Below are positions 1 through 12,299 of a DNA stretch of 64,000 bases, piece after piece. Origin of the DNA: Hyperoodon ampullatus (Eukaryota > Chordata > Mammalia > Artiodactyla > Ziphiidae); the NCBI GenBank assembly GCA_949752795.1, contig OX457074.1, positions 29,125,980 to 29,189,979 of the forward strand. Direction: 5' to 3'. Each line of letters opens with the position of its first letter. Within the stretch, counting starts at the first letter, position 1. The position numbers were made by a program, and so were the translations under genes. Below the pieces are notes generated by a model that worked only from the letters and a program-made list of their open reading frames with translations, was not told the DNA's origin and did no database searches.

Positions 1-160
1 CAGCTGCCCAGTCCCACTTGGGCTTCCTCCCTAGAAACGAAATGAGGAGAGGATTGGACTCCTAGTGAAGGAGTTAAGATGCAGAAAGGGATAGGACTTG
101 AGAGTACTATCAAACTCTCAATTCAAGTGGCCGAGGACCTCGGTCTCGGCCCTCTCGTCC

Positions 161-289
161 TCAAGGAAAGGGGTCCGGAGGGGGCAAGTGGTACGTGGCG
201 TCCAGAAAGATAACGAGGGTCCACAGGAAGAGGCGTTCCGCCACCATGGCCACAAACTGCCAGTCCTGCTTCAGCTGGGCGTAGGACGA
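161..289 (-). pseudogene. CHRNB1: CHRNB1-like C-terminal fragment
   Basis: A minus-strand reading frame of 42 codons ends in TGA at 161-163. It carries the end of the muscle nicotinic acetylcholine receptor beta subunit: [16 protein letters not shown], then [18 protein letters not shown] and stop. This is the last amphipathic stretch, the fourth membrane segment and the C-terminus. Compared with the family sequence as I remember it, nine residues in the middle of the fourth membrane segment are missing in frame. The frame is closed upstream by TAA at 290-292, and I see no receptor sequence before that. A truncated retrocopy or a duplicated last-exon fragment both fit; a functional receptor does not. 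It lies on the same strand as RDM1. Confidence 0.6.
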
Positions 290-433
290 TTAAACTGTTC
301 CTGAGCTCCAGACCCCCAGAGAAGGCGGCCTCAAGGCCCTGTACTGCACCCAGGTTCTTCTACCATGGCTTTGAACCAAGGGCAGGCCCACAGAATAGCA
401 GAGTGTGAAACTGCGGGCGACGGATGTGAGTAA

Positions 434-690
434 AGAACAGGTCGGCTGCTTCCCACTACCTATCTACCTTACGTTTGGTTGTATATATATGTCCATGCCT
501 CTCTCTCACTTTGTCACAGCTTACCCTTCCACCTCTCCATATCCTCAAGTCCATTCTCAAGTAGGTCTGTGTCTTTATTCCTGTTTTACACGTGGGTTCT
601 TCATAAGCTTTTTTTTTTAAATTCCATATATATGTGATAGCATACGGTATTTGTCTTTCTCTTTCTGACTTACTTCACTCTGTATGTAAG
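434..690 (-). mobile_element. L1 3' UTR/ORF2-end fragment, reversed
   Basis: The reverse complement matches the end of ORF2 and the 3' UTR of the young L1 at 51-59 kb. Shared features are the region of the ORF2 tail, the 'tatatatggaatt' stretch and the block ending in 'taaggtagatag..gggaagcagcc'. The copy stops before the poly-A end at about 434, so it is truncated at that side. Confidence 0.75.
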
Positions 691-1205
691 CTTTTTACAT
701 TCATCATCTCATTTACTCTTACAATATCCTCCATTAGGTGATAACCTGTATTAATAATGTTATTTGCAGATAAAGAAATTGCACCTTAGAGATATTAAAT
801 ACCTTCAAATGTTTCTGGCTACAAAAACTTAAAATTGCAACAACAACAGCAAAAAAAAAATCTAAGAGACTAAGTTAGGACTCAAACACAGGTGTCCAAG
901 GCTTATAATCACTACAGTATTCTGTATGATAAGCAAGCAATTGGGGAAGAACTGGATCAAACACTTTCTGTATGAACTGAGGCAAGTCACTCTACATCTA
1001 AACACTGGGGACAATAGTATCTGCTGTCATTTTTCTCACAAATGCCACAAAGAACAAATTTAAGACTGCTGCTTTGAAAGCATCTGGTGAATGAAAGAAT
1101 ACGTAATGTTTTAGATAACCATTATTTTCATCCAATTAACTTTTCAAGTAACTTTATTTGCTCACTGAAATTGAAGTACTTCAAGGACAATCAAAAAGGT
1201 CTTAC

Positions 1206-2920
1206 CTAAAACCACAATCAGCAGTTTCTGGAATGCATCTGTCATAGCCTTCTGAATAGCAAGCTTCTGGGTTACCTTCCTTTCCATAAGGAATGATAAT
1301 GACCCTAAATCCAACCAAAACAGATGAATTTTAAGTGTCTGTCTGAATAACTGATTTCTAGGTTACGTGTTTAAAACTAAAAATGCATCTCTGATTCTTA
1401 GATCATTATCTTAGTGATTAACGGCAGGCACAACACTGGGGTACGGGTGAATGTCTCTGTTGTAGGTATATCCTGGCATGGCACATTTTTACTGCTCAGA
1501 TCTATTCTGGAAGTTCCTAAAATACTCGATCGGAAATGCAAACCAAGAACATGGCACAAATCTCATACTACTCACAGATTTCAAATGGACAAGCTGAGGC
1601 TGCACTGCTACAGACCCTGCTCTCCTGTGCGTAAAGGGCTTGATTCATACACTGAGATAGATTTGGTGATAGTGCAGATGATCTGGTCGCTCCTCAACCA
1701 TCACCCACTCAGGTGGATGGTGGAGCCTCCTCCACTCCATTCGCTAACAGCCCTGCCTCTGAGTTAAAACCCTAAGCCCAAGTGCCATGGATTCTAGGAA
1801 GAAACTCACTACCAATCAGAATCCCCTTTCTAGGGATCTACATTTACTTTTTCTGCTCAGGCCCTTCTATAGGAGGCAAAGGACTGAATATATACACAAG
1901 AGTTTATTTCAGTCTTTAGACAATGATTCTGTTGGGATAACTGAAGGCCAGGAGACATCTGTATTTAAAGAAATATTTTAGCACATAACAATTAACAACA
2001 AAAAAAAAACTAACTAATTTTCCATCCTCCTAAGCTTCTTGGCAGGCAGTCAGTTCTAAAATTCTAAAGTTTAAGGTGCTGTCAGGTATTGCCTAAGATA
2101 AAAACCTATATTGTCAGGCAGAAAAAATCTGCCCAGGGCTTTAGTGGCTTAGAAAAGGTGATGATGTATCTGAAAAGGTGAGTTTCAGAAAGAAAGGAAA
2201 AAAGAGAAATCCCACTCCCTCACCTCCCCACACACAAACATACTGGAAAACAGACCTTCCTCCAACTTATGCAAAGGTTCCTCAGCCATGACAACTCCGG
2301 GACTCCTGCACTCATGGGAGGGCAACACCACCTCGAAAGCACAGAAGATCTTCAGGCTTTGCTTCTGAAGTGGTGTCACAATATCTTCATTTTCCCTTTC
2401 TTCAAGGTTAGAAAGATCCTGAAGCTGTTAGGATTATGAATTAAACGCTAGACTTCAAAATATCCTGTTGTTAGAAATAAAAACGAAACTCCAGCAATCC
2501 CAGGTAAAAGTTTAGGTATGCAATAGCTTCAAAATCAAGTGAGACTTGCAAATGAATGACTAGATATGGACAACTATTTTTTATTATATACCATACAAAT
2601 ACTGGAGAAAATTATGGACACCACCATCCAAGTCATTGAGATTATCACTAATTCTAGGTGGCAGGCCAATGCTCACATACTTCCATGTGGAAGGCTCTCA
2701 CATCTCCTCCTCATAGCCCTGTTCTATTCTTCTCTCTAAAGTCTAGGAGTTCAATGTTGAAAGGAGTCTGGTGAGTCAAAGAAAATCTACAGTTTACCTT
2801 GATGATCCTTTTTGACCACCCATTGAAACCAAAGTAGTGATTTGCCAATTCTTGGCATCTGGAGCTGTTTAGGGCCAGCGTATTATGTTGAACCGCCTTA
2901 TGTCTGGTGCCAAGACGAAC
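1206..2920 (-). CDS. RDM1: RDM1, three internal coding exons (partial gene)
   Basis: RAD52 motif-containing protein 1 is a nucleic-acid-binding protein with an N-terminal RNA-recognition fold and a RAD52-like motif; in vertebrates it is linked to the cisplatin response. Three minus-strand exons are seen, with canonical AG/GT borders and compatible phases. Exon 2798-2920 is 41 codons, includes ELANHYFGFNGWSKRIIK, and is the RAD52-like motif. Exon 2256-2424 is 169 nt and includes SLKIFCAFEVVLPSHECRSPG. Exon 1206-1304 is 99 nt and includes QKLAIQKAMTDAFQKLLIVVL. All three are open and close to the human protein. The upstream exons with the RRM were not recognised anywhere from 2.9 to 30 kb. The C-terminal exon was not found in 1-1205 and may lie outside the window. 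I cannot tell whether the gene is whole. Confidence 0.85.
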
Positions 2921-4151
2921 CTAAAGACATAAAAGTCCTAAAAATATCACAATCCTACATAGAGATTATTTTGGATATACCTGAGATTTACCAATAACAA
3001 TTTCATAGAGTGGTTGTGAAGATTAAGTAGGACATTTTAAGCAATGAGCTCACAGTCAGCCCTAAATAAATGTTATTTTTTTTAAGTCAGTACTTTTCTG
3101 CATCATTTCCAGGGCCCCTGATTAACCGGAAGGTTCCCTGACCTCTGGTGGTGAAAGTGATGATGAAAACAACCAAGGAAGCCCAGCAGAAGCCTATTAT
3201 GGGGCTGGGAGTAAGCAAAGGAAGTGAACTGTTTTACTCCTCTCATCCTGTAGCTCCTGCTTGAGAATATGACCTGAAGAGGAGGTAAGATGGACCTGCC
3301 ACTGAATCAGGACCTTAATCTGTAGCACCCCCTCCCCAAGTTACTAACTCCTGTTAGAAGAGGGAATACCTATACCTCTATAAATGTAAATAAAGCAACC
3401 AAAAGAATTAGGGGTTCATCTGCATTAACAAGCTTCTTTGAGAGTGCAAATATTTCCAGTCTTAACTCTCTAAATAACTTACATATTACTGTGGATTTTT
3501 TACATCACTAGTTCTTTCTTAAATATCTATTTCCACTTTGAACAGGGTGTAGTATATAAATATAGTCATAAAAATTCAAATAATACAAATAAAGTCAAAG
3601 CATTGTTAATTCTTTATTGATTGGTTTGTGCATCTTCCTCTGTCACTAGTTTATGAGCTCCTTAAGTGCTTGAAGGAACCATATATTATTCTTTCCTTGT
3701 TACCAGAAGCAAGCATAGATCTTGGCATATAATAGAGGAGTGATGGTCTGTTGACTGAGTGAATGAATGAGTACATAAGACAATGAAATTACTTTCTCCA
3801 ACTGAAGCTGCCTGCTGGGAAGGAGAAATGAAGACTAATTTTTAAATGTTGAGTGTTGCATGAGAGGCTAGGCCCTGTACGGTGAGTCATAATGGAGCTG
3901 TCCTGGACAATTAGGAAGCTTCAGAAGGGCTCTGAGCCCCTGGTAGTAGAGACAGTTGACATCTGGGATAACCTTGCCACAGTTCTTGCTGGCAAACATC
4001 TCCCTTCGTGCTACTGAGAAAAACTCAGATACATTAGGCCTTTCCTTCATTTTATTTTAAGATGTTATTCACTTTTCTGTATTTATAAAAATACAGGGGA
4101 AAAAAGATAAGAATTATGTATACATGCCATGAATAAAGGAACACATAATTG
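2921..4151. other. Intergenic or intronic DNA with an L2 fragment
   Basis: No exon was recognised here. About 3595-3780 resembles the 3' end of an ancient L2 LINE on the plus strand, with 'gagctccttaag' followed by 'gaatgaatgag'. The rest shows no gene or repeat that I can name. Confidence 0.4.
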
Positions 4152-4400
4152 GAACTTCCCTGCTGGTGCAGTGGTTAAGACACTGTGCTCCCAATGCAGG
4201 GAGCCCGGGTTCGATCCCTGGTGAGGGAACTAGGTCTCACATGCATGTATCAAGTAAGAGTTCACACGCCACACTTAAGGAACCTGCAAGCCGCAACTAA
4301 AGGAGCCTGCCTGCTGCAACTGGGGAGCCCTTGAGCCGCAACTAAGGAGCCAACCGGCTGCAACTAAGACCCGGTGCAACCAAATAAATAAATAATTAAA
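4152..4400 (+). mobile_element. tRNA-derived SINE (CHR-type, diverged)
   Basis: It begins 'ggaacttccctgctggtgcagtgg' (the tRNA-like head with a B-box-like 'ggttcgatccc') and continues with repeated 'gccgcaactaa' modules. It ends in an 'aaataaataaata' tail. It is the same SINE lineage as the reversed copy near 41.5 kb. Confidence 0.85.
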
Positions 4401-4487
4401 ATTTAAAAAGAACACATAATTAAAGTAGATAACAATATTGGGGGTGTGGGTAGTAAACTAAGGCTCTGCATTAACAAAAGAAATCTA

Positions 4488-4696
4488 GGGCTTTCCTGGT
4501 GGCACGGTGTTTGAGATTCCGCCTGCCGATGCAGGGGACACGGGTTAGTGTCCCGGTTCAGGAAGATCCCACATGCCGCAGACTGGCTGGGCCCATGAGC
4601 CATGGCTGCTGTGTCTGCGCGTTCGGAGTGTGTGCTGCGCAACGGGAGAGGCCACAACAGTGAGAGGCCCACATACTGCAAAAAAAAAAAAAAAAG
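4488..4696 (+). mobile_element. CHR-2-like SINE
   Basis: Head 'gggctttcctggtggcacgg', then 'gatgcaggggacacgggtt', and the body 'caacgggagaggccacaaca', closing with a poly-A tail. This is the short, cetacean-typical form that recurs in this window. Confidence 0.9.
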
Positions 4697-5254
4697 AAAA
4701 CCAGAAGGTGCAAAACTGTTTACTATCCCAGACTCCTATCTTCCGTCTTACAATACTGTAACTGACACTTCAGAGAATCAAAGTCCACACCATGTAGGAT
4801 TTTTCCGACCAGTACAAAACACTGGCTCAAGGGCAAGTTCGAACTGGCTATTAATTCATTTCAGCAAACATTTCCTGAGGCCAGGCCCTGTGTTAGCAGC
4901 ACTAAACTCAAAGAGGAAGCATGCCATCGCTACTTTCAAGAAACTTAGATTCTAGCAAGACAGGCAAAGCACAAATGAAAAATAACAAGAAATACCTTTC
5001 ATCTGCCGAAAGGCATGAGCTGCCCTCAAAAGAAGAACACAAGTTCACTGTGCAGAGATGATAGGGAGAGCACAGGGGAGTTTATCAGAGAGAATGCACA
5101 AGTCACCAAGAAAGGAAAAAGCACATGATACACTCCAGGTGTGTCAGAGAAGGAGGAAAAGGAGCTAAGAATGCCCTCCAATGCCACAAGAAGTGAGGGC
5201 TTTATTCCATAGCAATGGAGCATGATGGGAGGTGTTTAAATAAAGAAGGAACCT
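4697..5254. other. No gene recognised
   Basis: Open frames on both strands are short and lack recognisable domains. The stretch is ordinary single-copy-looking DNA between two SINEs. Confidence 0.4.
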
Positions 5255-5386
5255 ATCGGGCAGTGCAGTGGTTGGGAATCCGCGCTTCCTCCATGGCGGA
5301 AAGGGGTGGGGGGAGGGTTTGATCCCTGGTCGGGGAACTAAGATCCCGCAGGCGGCATGGTGTGGTCAAAAAAAAAAAAAAAAAAG
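5255..5386 (+). mobile_element. Short tRNA-derived SINE (CHR-related)
   Basis: It contains 'gcagtggttgggaatcc', 'tttgatccctggtcgggg', 'aactaagatcccgca' and a poly-A tail. This is the short SINE form also seen at 37.4, 39.0 and 39.7 kb. Confidence 0.8.
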
Positions 5387-6899
5387 AAGGAACCTATCAT
5401 GTAGAAGTCCTGTGAACAACTGGTGATAAGCAGGCATTGCCATTAATAATAGACCACTAAGCAGTCCAAGTAATAGAGATTGAGAATTCAAGCACAGCCT
5501 CTCCTGAGCTATACCACTCATAATGCAGGGAGCAGCAATCCTGGGCAAAGAAGACCTAAGATCCTCTGACCTGACAGTCACAACATTGCTCCGGCGGACC
5601 ATGCTTGCAGACCTCCCACCACCATGTCTGTTGGTTCCGAGACTGCTCTTCTTGCGTGTTCCCAACCTCGCTCACTCTCCCCACTTTCTACCTCACCAAA
5701 CGGCCCCAAGGTACAGGTCTCCTCCATCCTTCCAAAGCTCAATTTATGCCACTTCGCTTTTAAGAAAGACCCACGTTAGCACCTGTTTTCCCTACCAAAA
5801 GAAATCCAAAGAGGTATCTGTTTTCACAAAAAAGGGGGGAAAATGAGAACAGTGCCCGGCACATGTTGTGCAGCAGCCCATACAGAGGCAATTCACACTG
5901 TGCGCTGCAAAAGCGGGTGCAAGGGGCACCACCCAGCTCCTTCCTGGGAACCACACTCAGCACCTCAGCATCAAGCCACCATAGCTTTGAACTGTCACTG
6001 AGCTTCTGTACTTTAGCTCAATTTATTTTGTGCATCCGTTAGCAAGATGTGTCCTATGGTCACTGCTTCTTCGCTTTATGCCACTTCGGCTTATGAAAGG
6101 TTTCATGGGAACGCTCTGCTTTCAGTCATTGGGGGAAACCCATACTTATTGTCCTCCCACCTCCCTCCAGCCTACACATCCACTCTTGGCCTGGCCTTTC
6201 CAGCTTTGAAAAGACAACCTGGCTCCGCCCTCTACCGCGTATATACTGCAGTGAAAGATGAGGGGAGAAGCTGACAGGCAGACAAAAGGCAGCATCAGTG
6301 AGTGAGGCCTGACGACAGACAACGGAAGAGTTCCAGGCCCCTTCAACTTTTGAGATGTTTGGTATAATAAAAAATGTAGAAACACCTAAGGGATGGGATA
6401 AGAAAGAGCTCAAAATGGACTTCAGTATTTGTTAGCATTTGTTAAATATGGGTGGTACATACACGGGGTACAATGTAATATTCTCCACTTTTCTCAGTAT
6501 GAAATTTTTAATTAAAAATATACCAAAACACGGTTTTAAAAATTAGAGGATATTTAAAATGTTTATACATTTGACAAGTTAATACAACACAAAAAATGAA
6601 ATCTAATTGTGTAATTCACAAGGAAATCCAACAAATATTTAGAGTATTGTATCCTCAGGCATTACATGGCCTCCCATTAAACTTCCTCAGCTCTCCCTCA
6701 GTGGGCTGTAATTCCCAGTTTACTTTAAGGGAACTTCAATATTTAAGTTATGATTGGTGTTTATGTCCCTTATACAAACATGCATTAATTTGGGGAAATC
6801 AATTATCAAACAAACATCAAAAGTAATCATTTCTACATTACTAATGTGACTTTGCCCATTAGAGATCAGAATGGCATTACAAGATCATCAGTCACTTAT
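5387..6899. other. No gene recognised
   Basis: Several small open frames occur, the longest about 107 codons on the plus strand at 5523-5846, but none has a domain, a codon pattern or splice context that supports a gene. The 3' part is AT-rich. Confidence 0.4.
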
Positions 6900-7125
6900 T
6901 CTATAGGCCAGAGTTGACGCTATTGACATTTTGGGCTGAACAATTCTTTGTCACGGAAGGCTGTCCTGTGCCTCATAAATGTTTCAGCAGCATCCCGGCC
7001 TCTGACCACTAGGTGCCAGGAGCACGTCTCCTGACTTACGACAACTAAAGATGTCTGTCTCCAGACATCAGCAAATGTCCCCTGGGGGGCAAAATCTTTC
7101 CAGGTTGACACCTACTGATATAAAC
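6900..7125 (+). mobile_element. MER5-type hAT DNA transposon remnant
   Basis: The segments 'ctattgacattttgggc', 'gaacaattctttgtc', 'cagcatcccggcctctgacc' and 'aatgtcccctggggggcaaaat' follow the order of the short nonautonomous MER5A/B element. It is old and diverged. Orientation is arbitrary because the element is noncoding. Confidence 0.7.
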
Positions 7126-7309
7126 AAGCATATAGTGTTTGCTTGCCAAATAACAGCAACAGAAGATGGATAAATCCATGGATTCCAAAGGTCCTAGAAT
7201 CAGCAAATCTTCTCTATAAAACTCCTAGCCCACATCTAGAAAATATTACAAAAGGAAGCAAAATGAAAAGAAAAACTAACAACACATGAGCTAAAATCTT
7301 TACTAGGCA

Positions 7310-7600
7310 CAGAACACAGCACAGTGATCCAAAGCACAGACTTGGAGCCAGAGGACTTACATTCAGAACTCACCAGCTGTCACTCACCAACTGTGTCACT
7401 CACCAGCTGTGTGACCTGGAGCAAATGACTTAGCCTCAAGTATCTCAACTTGCTCACCTCTAAAATGGCAAGGAGACAACTAATACCTACCTCCTATGGT
7501 TATTTATTTTCACTTAAGAATTAAGCGAAATAATACGTGTAAAGTGCTTAAAAGAATGCCTGGCATACAGTGAGTGCTCAGTAAGTGTTAGCTAGTGTTA
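7310..7600 (+). mobile_element. MIR SINE
   Basis: The stretch shows the MIR core and 3' end: 'agctgtgtgacctggagcaaatgactta', 'ctctaaaatggcaaggag' and 'gtaaagtgcttaaaagaatgcctggcatacag'. A small local duplication of 'caccagctgt..cactcacc' is present inside it. Confidence 0.8.
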
Positions 7601-8840
7601 TTTCACTAAAATTCCATATTTTCAATTTATACAAAGTGGAAATCACTTTACAGATTTCAACATACAACACTGTATTTATAGAAAATAAAATATCATGCTA
7701 TGTAACTACTTTATCTACTTGACAGAGGAATTATTTTCACCCATTTTCACCATCTCAGTAAACTAATAATGGTTATGATTATGCAATCATAATAATGATT
7801 ATGCTCTCCAATAGTCATTGGAGAAACAAGTGTACTTGTACATCGCTGACAAAGACAAGCTAACCCCTAAAACTGGCTCTGAGGGGAGATCACAAAGCCT
7901 ACCATCAACATTAATCACCAAACATATTAGCCAGGGATATCTCAATAAAAGTAACACAGAAGTAGAGATTAGGGACAGAATTACTAACTCCGGGAGCTAT
8001 GGGGGGAAGTGACTTAATTTCAAGAGTTAATGTCTCTGATATGTAGGCTCAGGTGCCCACCTCAGCACTGGATATGAAGATGCCTACCACAATTAATCAG
8101 GTCCCAACAGTTCATTTCTAACTGCGGTCTCCCTGAACCCCACTGTGGGTACTTCTGTAGCGTAGCTCTCCATACAAGGCAGGTCTCTGGTAACTCTGTT
8201 CTCTGGTTCTTCAGGAAACAGCATGACCTGGCTACACATACTCCTGAAGAAGTTCAAGCGTCTTCTTGAAAAACATAAAATAGAAACTGCCAGCCGAAGT
8301 CAAAGTGAGACAATGTCTCAAGCCACGCTAAAATGGGCTAAAAAAAACACAGAGATCTAGAAACTACCTCTATACAACGCCAGCACCAGACACACCTCAC
8401 CATGTAGCCAACACTCTTGGCCAGGATACACGGATACACCCGTGTCTACAGCATGCAACCCTGCCACGTAGCGGACAGACACTGACCAAGCTGGGTCTTG
8501 TACAGCCTCTGCCATGGGGACAGAAAGGCCCAGAGAAGGGCGCTGAGTCGCTTAAACCCACCAGTGTGGGAAGAAGCACCACGTCCACCCATTGAGAAGG
8601 CCACCCCTATTTGCCTTGACTCTTTCTCTTCCTGTTAAAAATTATCCAACTTTCACCAAAAGAATACACAATACAAACTTTCTGCAAACTCCTGCCCCTG
8701 TGGGGAACGGCATTCCTGGAGGATGTAACTTCACAGACAAAAAAGCTGGAATCAGTAACCAAGGTTCTAATTCAAATCCGGTCTAATTCAAATCCATTAA
8801 CCCCTGTGATCCGTTGCCGATCTACAAAAAGAGCCTAACA
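7601..8840. other. No gene recognised
   Basis: AT-rich at first, then mixed composition. I see no exon, repeat family or RNA gene that I can support. Confidence 0.35.
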
Positions 8841-8849
8841 GCACATTAG

Positions 8850-9160
8850 TCGTTTGACCAGCCAGCGTCCATCCCTTTTTCTGGTAATAAAAGCCCACAA
8901 ATTCCCTCAGAGTAGGCACCTCTCCCCGTCTCTCAGTCAGCGTGGTTCTGGTGGGATCGAATCCACCAAAGAACCACGGGTGCCACGTGACCAGAACTGG
9001 CCAATCCCAGTCTCACAGCCTCAAACAGCGATTGGCTCCAGGTCAGACATGTGACCCCATAAGAGCCAATGAGACATCATGAGACTTTTGCTGAGGCTTC
9101 TGGGAAAGAGACAGGCGCTCTTTCCGGCTGAATCTAAATGCTGACAGGCTACAGGGGGTG
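8850..9160. repeat. Old interspersed repeat with CCAAT motifs (family not named)
   Basis: The stretch has repeated 'ggccaat', 'gattgg' and 'agccaatgag' motifs with 'gtgacc' and ends near 'gggaaagagacaggcgctctttcc'. This resembles a known class of old mammalian interspersed repeats, but I cannot assign the family from sight. Confidence 0.35.
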
Positions 9161-9649
9161 AATATGCTACAGCCAATTTTCTAACATACAGTTCCTACAA
9201 CTGAAGTCCATACAGGAAAAGGAAGAGTTGACTCGTGGGGAGAACCTGAGTCCTGATGACTTTACTTGAGCCCTGAATCCAGCTAGCTCTGCCTGACTTT
9301 GCAGTTAGGTGAGCCTAACTCAAATTTCTTTCCAGCTTAAGCCAATTTAGGTTGATATTTCAGGCAGCTGAAGTGAACTGATGTATATGTGTATATCTGA
9401 TTAGTACCTCACAGGATGTGAAAAATGGAATGAACTGATAGCTGTCTTGTAAAACAGTGTGTATATACATGATTATTAAAAACACTGGTCACAGGTATTG
9501 ATTAATAATAACAAGTGCAAAGAGAAGAAAGTGGGCATGGGAGAGAAATGACTTAGTGTGATATGTGCTTATTCTGACTCTTGAAAATATTCCAAAACAT
9601 TTGTTTAAACAATTTTATCATAAAGCTATTTCAGCAATAATAATAAGAA
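9161..9649. other. No gene recognised
   Basis: Single-copy-looking DNA with no clear open frame or named repeat. Confidence 0.35.
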
Positions 9650-9905
9650 TAATAACAAGAGCCATTTGCTGAATGCTTACTGTGGGCCAGAGGCTGTTGA
9701 AATGACTATATTATGTAATCTGCTTGATTCCTCATAATGACCTTACAAGGTGGATGTTATTATTATCATTCCCACTAACAGATAAGGAAACTGAAGCACA
9801 GACAAGTTAAGTTACTCACCCACAGTTACACTGTAAATAAAAGGCAGGATTCAAATGCAGACATTCTGATGCAGCTCGTGCTTTTAGCCAAGACACTGAA
9901 TCGGA
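9650..9905 (-). mobile_element. MIR SINE, reversed
   Basis: Read on the plus strand it runs 'tgctgaatgcttactgtgggccag', then 'cataatgaccttacaaggtgg', then 'gataaggaaactgaagcacag' and a 'gaacc..' end. That is the reverse complement of MIR. Confidence 0.75.
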
Positions 9906-10465
9906 ACCTACACTCAGAGTTCTAATGCTGTTCCAGTGAAGCAGAAACTCAAACTCAGGCACTCCCCAAAGCATCAAATGGGAATGTAATATACCACTAT
10001 TTTAACCCTGGAAGAATCTTAAGGACTAATTCCTACATAGTTCTGCATTATGAAAGTATACATATTTAACCACATTAGTGATTATCATTTTTTGAAAAAG
10101 TGTGAAAACCCTCACAAACCTCAACCAATTGCATCCTTTGCTTAAACAAAAGTCCTAGATGTTCCCAAGACTAAGAGGTATATTAATTAGTACTACCTTT
10201 CCAGAAAATAACATTTGCACCTTCCACAAAGTCAACTTTATGAGGACATTCCCATCACTAAGTTACTTTTCACCACTTTTATAGAACAGAAACTTATTTT
10301 AAAATCTACCCATCTTAGTATAATATAAAAAAGAAAAAAATTTATGAACTGGACTTTCTCAAAATTAAACCTTTTTCCTCTTTGAAAGACACTATTATGT
10401 TAGAAGGATACGAAGCCAAGCTAAAGACTGAGAAAAAACCAACGGCCCATCACAATTTTCCACAA

Positions 10466-10725
10466 CTACTGAGGCCACACGTAGCAACTACTGAAGCCCG
10501 CACACTCTAGGGCCTGTGTGCCGCAACTACTGAGCCCAGTTGCTGCAATTACTGAAGCCCGCACACTTAGAGCCCGTGTTCCACAACAAGAGAAGCCACC
10601 ACAATGAGAAGTCCGCAGAGCACAACAAAGAGTATTCCCTACTTGCCACAACCAGAGAAAGCCCGTGCGCAACAACAAAGACCCAACACAGCCAAATATA
10701 AACGATAATAAAAATAAATAAATAA
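10466..10725 (+). mobile_element. CHR-1-like long SINE, 5'-truncated
   Basis: It carries 'aactactgaagcccgcacac', 'gccgcaactactgagccc' and 'gacccaacacagccaaata', ending in an 'aaataaataaata' tail. The tRNA-like head is missing, unlike the corresponding copies at 14034 and 17762. The first duplication breakpoint therefore falls inside this SINE. Confidence 0.85.
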
Positions 10726-10778
10726 AGGCATCATCACATAAAAACAAATGAGGAAATAATTTTTTTAAAAAAAGAATA

Positions 10779-11062
10779 AGTGGTGGGGCAGTGGTTAAGT
10801 ATCCGCCTGACAGTGCAGGGGACACGGGTTGGAGCCCTGGTCCGGGAAGATCCCAAATGCTGCAGAGCAACTAATCCCGTGAGCCACAACTACTGAGCCT
10901 GTGCTTCTGGAGCCTGTGCTCTGCAACAAGAGGGGCCACGGCAGTGAGAGGCCCACGCACCACGATGAGGAGTGGGCCCTGCTCGCCGCACCTAGAGAAG
11001 GCATTTGCACAGAAACGAAGACCCAACACAGACAAAAATAAATAAAAAATAAATACATTTCA
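10779..11062 (+). mobile_element. CHR-1-like long SINE
   Basis: From 'ggtggggcagtggttaag' through 'gacccaacacagacaaaaat' and an 'aataaataaaaa' tail. The same SINE recurs in the other two duplicated positions. Confidence 0.85.
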
Positions 11063-12299
11063 AAGGAAAACCTATACATTTCCCTTTCTGCAAATGTAGG
11101 TTTTCGAGGCAAGAGTAGAGCCTCAGAAAGAATGTCTGCAAACAGAACAATCACTAGTTCACTAAGTACAAAATGTAGGACACTTTTGAAGAATCCCATC
11201 ACAGCTAGATAATTGGTCCAGGAACTAAAGTAAACACTGGAAGAAAAATGAAATCAATAGTGTACCACAGAGGTGGTAGGCAGACAGGCCTGGACTAAGA
11301 CATGTTCAGTAATAGATAATAAGGGTGGTGATTTGTAAACATCATTCTTGTCCCACTGTGGACTTCCTTCTGCCACAGTATAAGGATACCACCAGATCAT
11401 ATTGAAATCAAGTCAAGAAATGTACTTTTATATTTTTAAAAATCAATTATTGTCCTTAAATTAACTTTTCTTATTAGTTTAGTGATGGTCCTCTATTACT
11501 TCTAAAACATTAAATCTTATTTGATTAGAGACAGACTTCAAAACATAAAAATAAACTGTGATCAAACAGCAGGAACAAACAGTAGTAACTAAAATTTCTT
11601 CAATCTAAACTGAAGATGATTTCTGTATCTCTGTCTTTTATAGTTGTCTCCATTAGGGGAAAAAAATATGTACCTCATAATTAACTTGACTGGAGTGAAT
11701 CACACTGCATTGGTAAAAGTTTCAGAAGACAAATCAGCTGTGCTAAACAGTACCACTATCCACCTGAGCAGAAATTACTCTCCATAAGTTTCTTCACATA
11801 AGTAACAAAACAAAAATTTAAACAAAAGAAGAACTACTAGAAAAAAATTAGAGATTCAATTTTTAAGTCAGTAATTTGCCTTTAGTCAGTAATTTGCCTC
11901 ATACATTATTATTTTCCCTGTGGAAACCCAATTATTATCCTGAAAACAAGACCACTTTAGAAAGCAAATGCATTGTGATAAAAGAAAGAAAAGGCAGACT
12001 GATACATTATTAAAATAACTCATACGCCATATCCTGAGGAGTAAGGAAGCCATGGAAGAGCAGGCCCCCTTCTCCTCAATAGACAGCACAGCTGTGGGGA
12101 AGACACTGCAGCTAGCAGAAGCGTGTCACACTTCCTCAGGGAGGAAGCAAGTTACAGAACACTCTACAGAGGGCGCCCATAAACTGACGGCCACGCTCAT
12201 TACACAACAACATCCAGGGCACCCACAGGCTGACTGCAACCCAACTTTCCCCCCATTCCCACACAGGCCCCAGGAACCGTCAGGCCTCTGAGGCTCTGC

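Noticed and set aside
4152..4400. tRNA gene-like heads in the SINEs
   Set aside because: They are tRNA-derived promoters of SINEs; cloverleaf structure is not kept and the bodies and tails are SINE.
12052..12291. Open frame of 79 codons, repeated at 15780-16016
   Set aside because: It is shared only because of the tandem duplication, has no domain, and part of the adjoining sequence looks like an old repeat.
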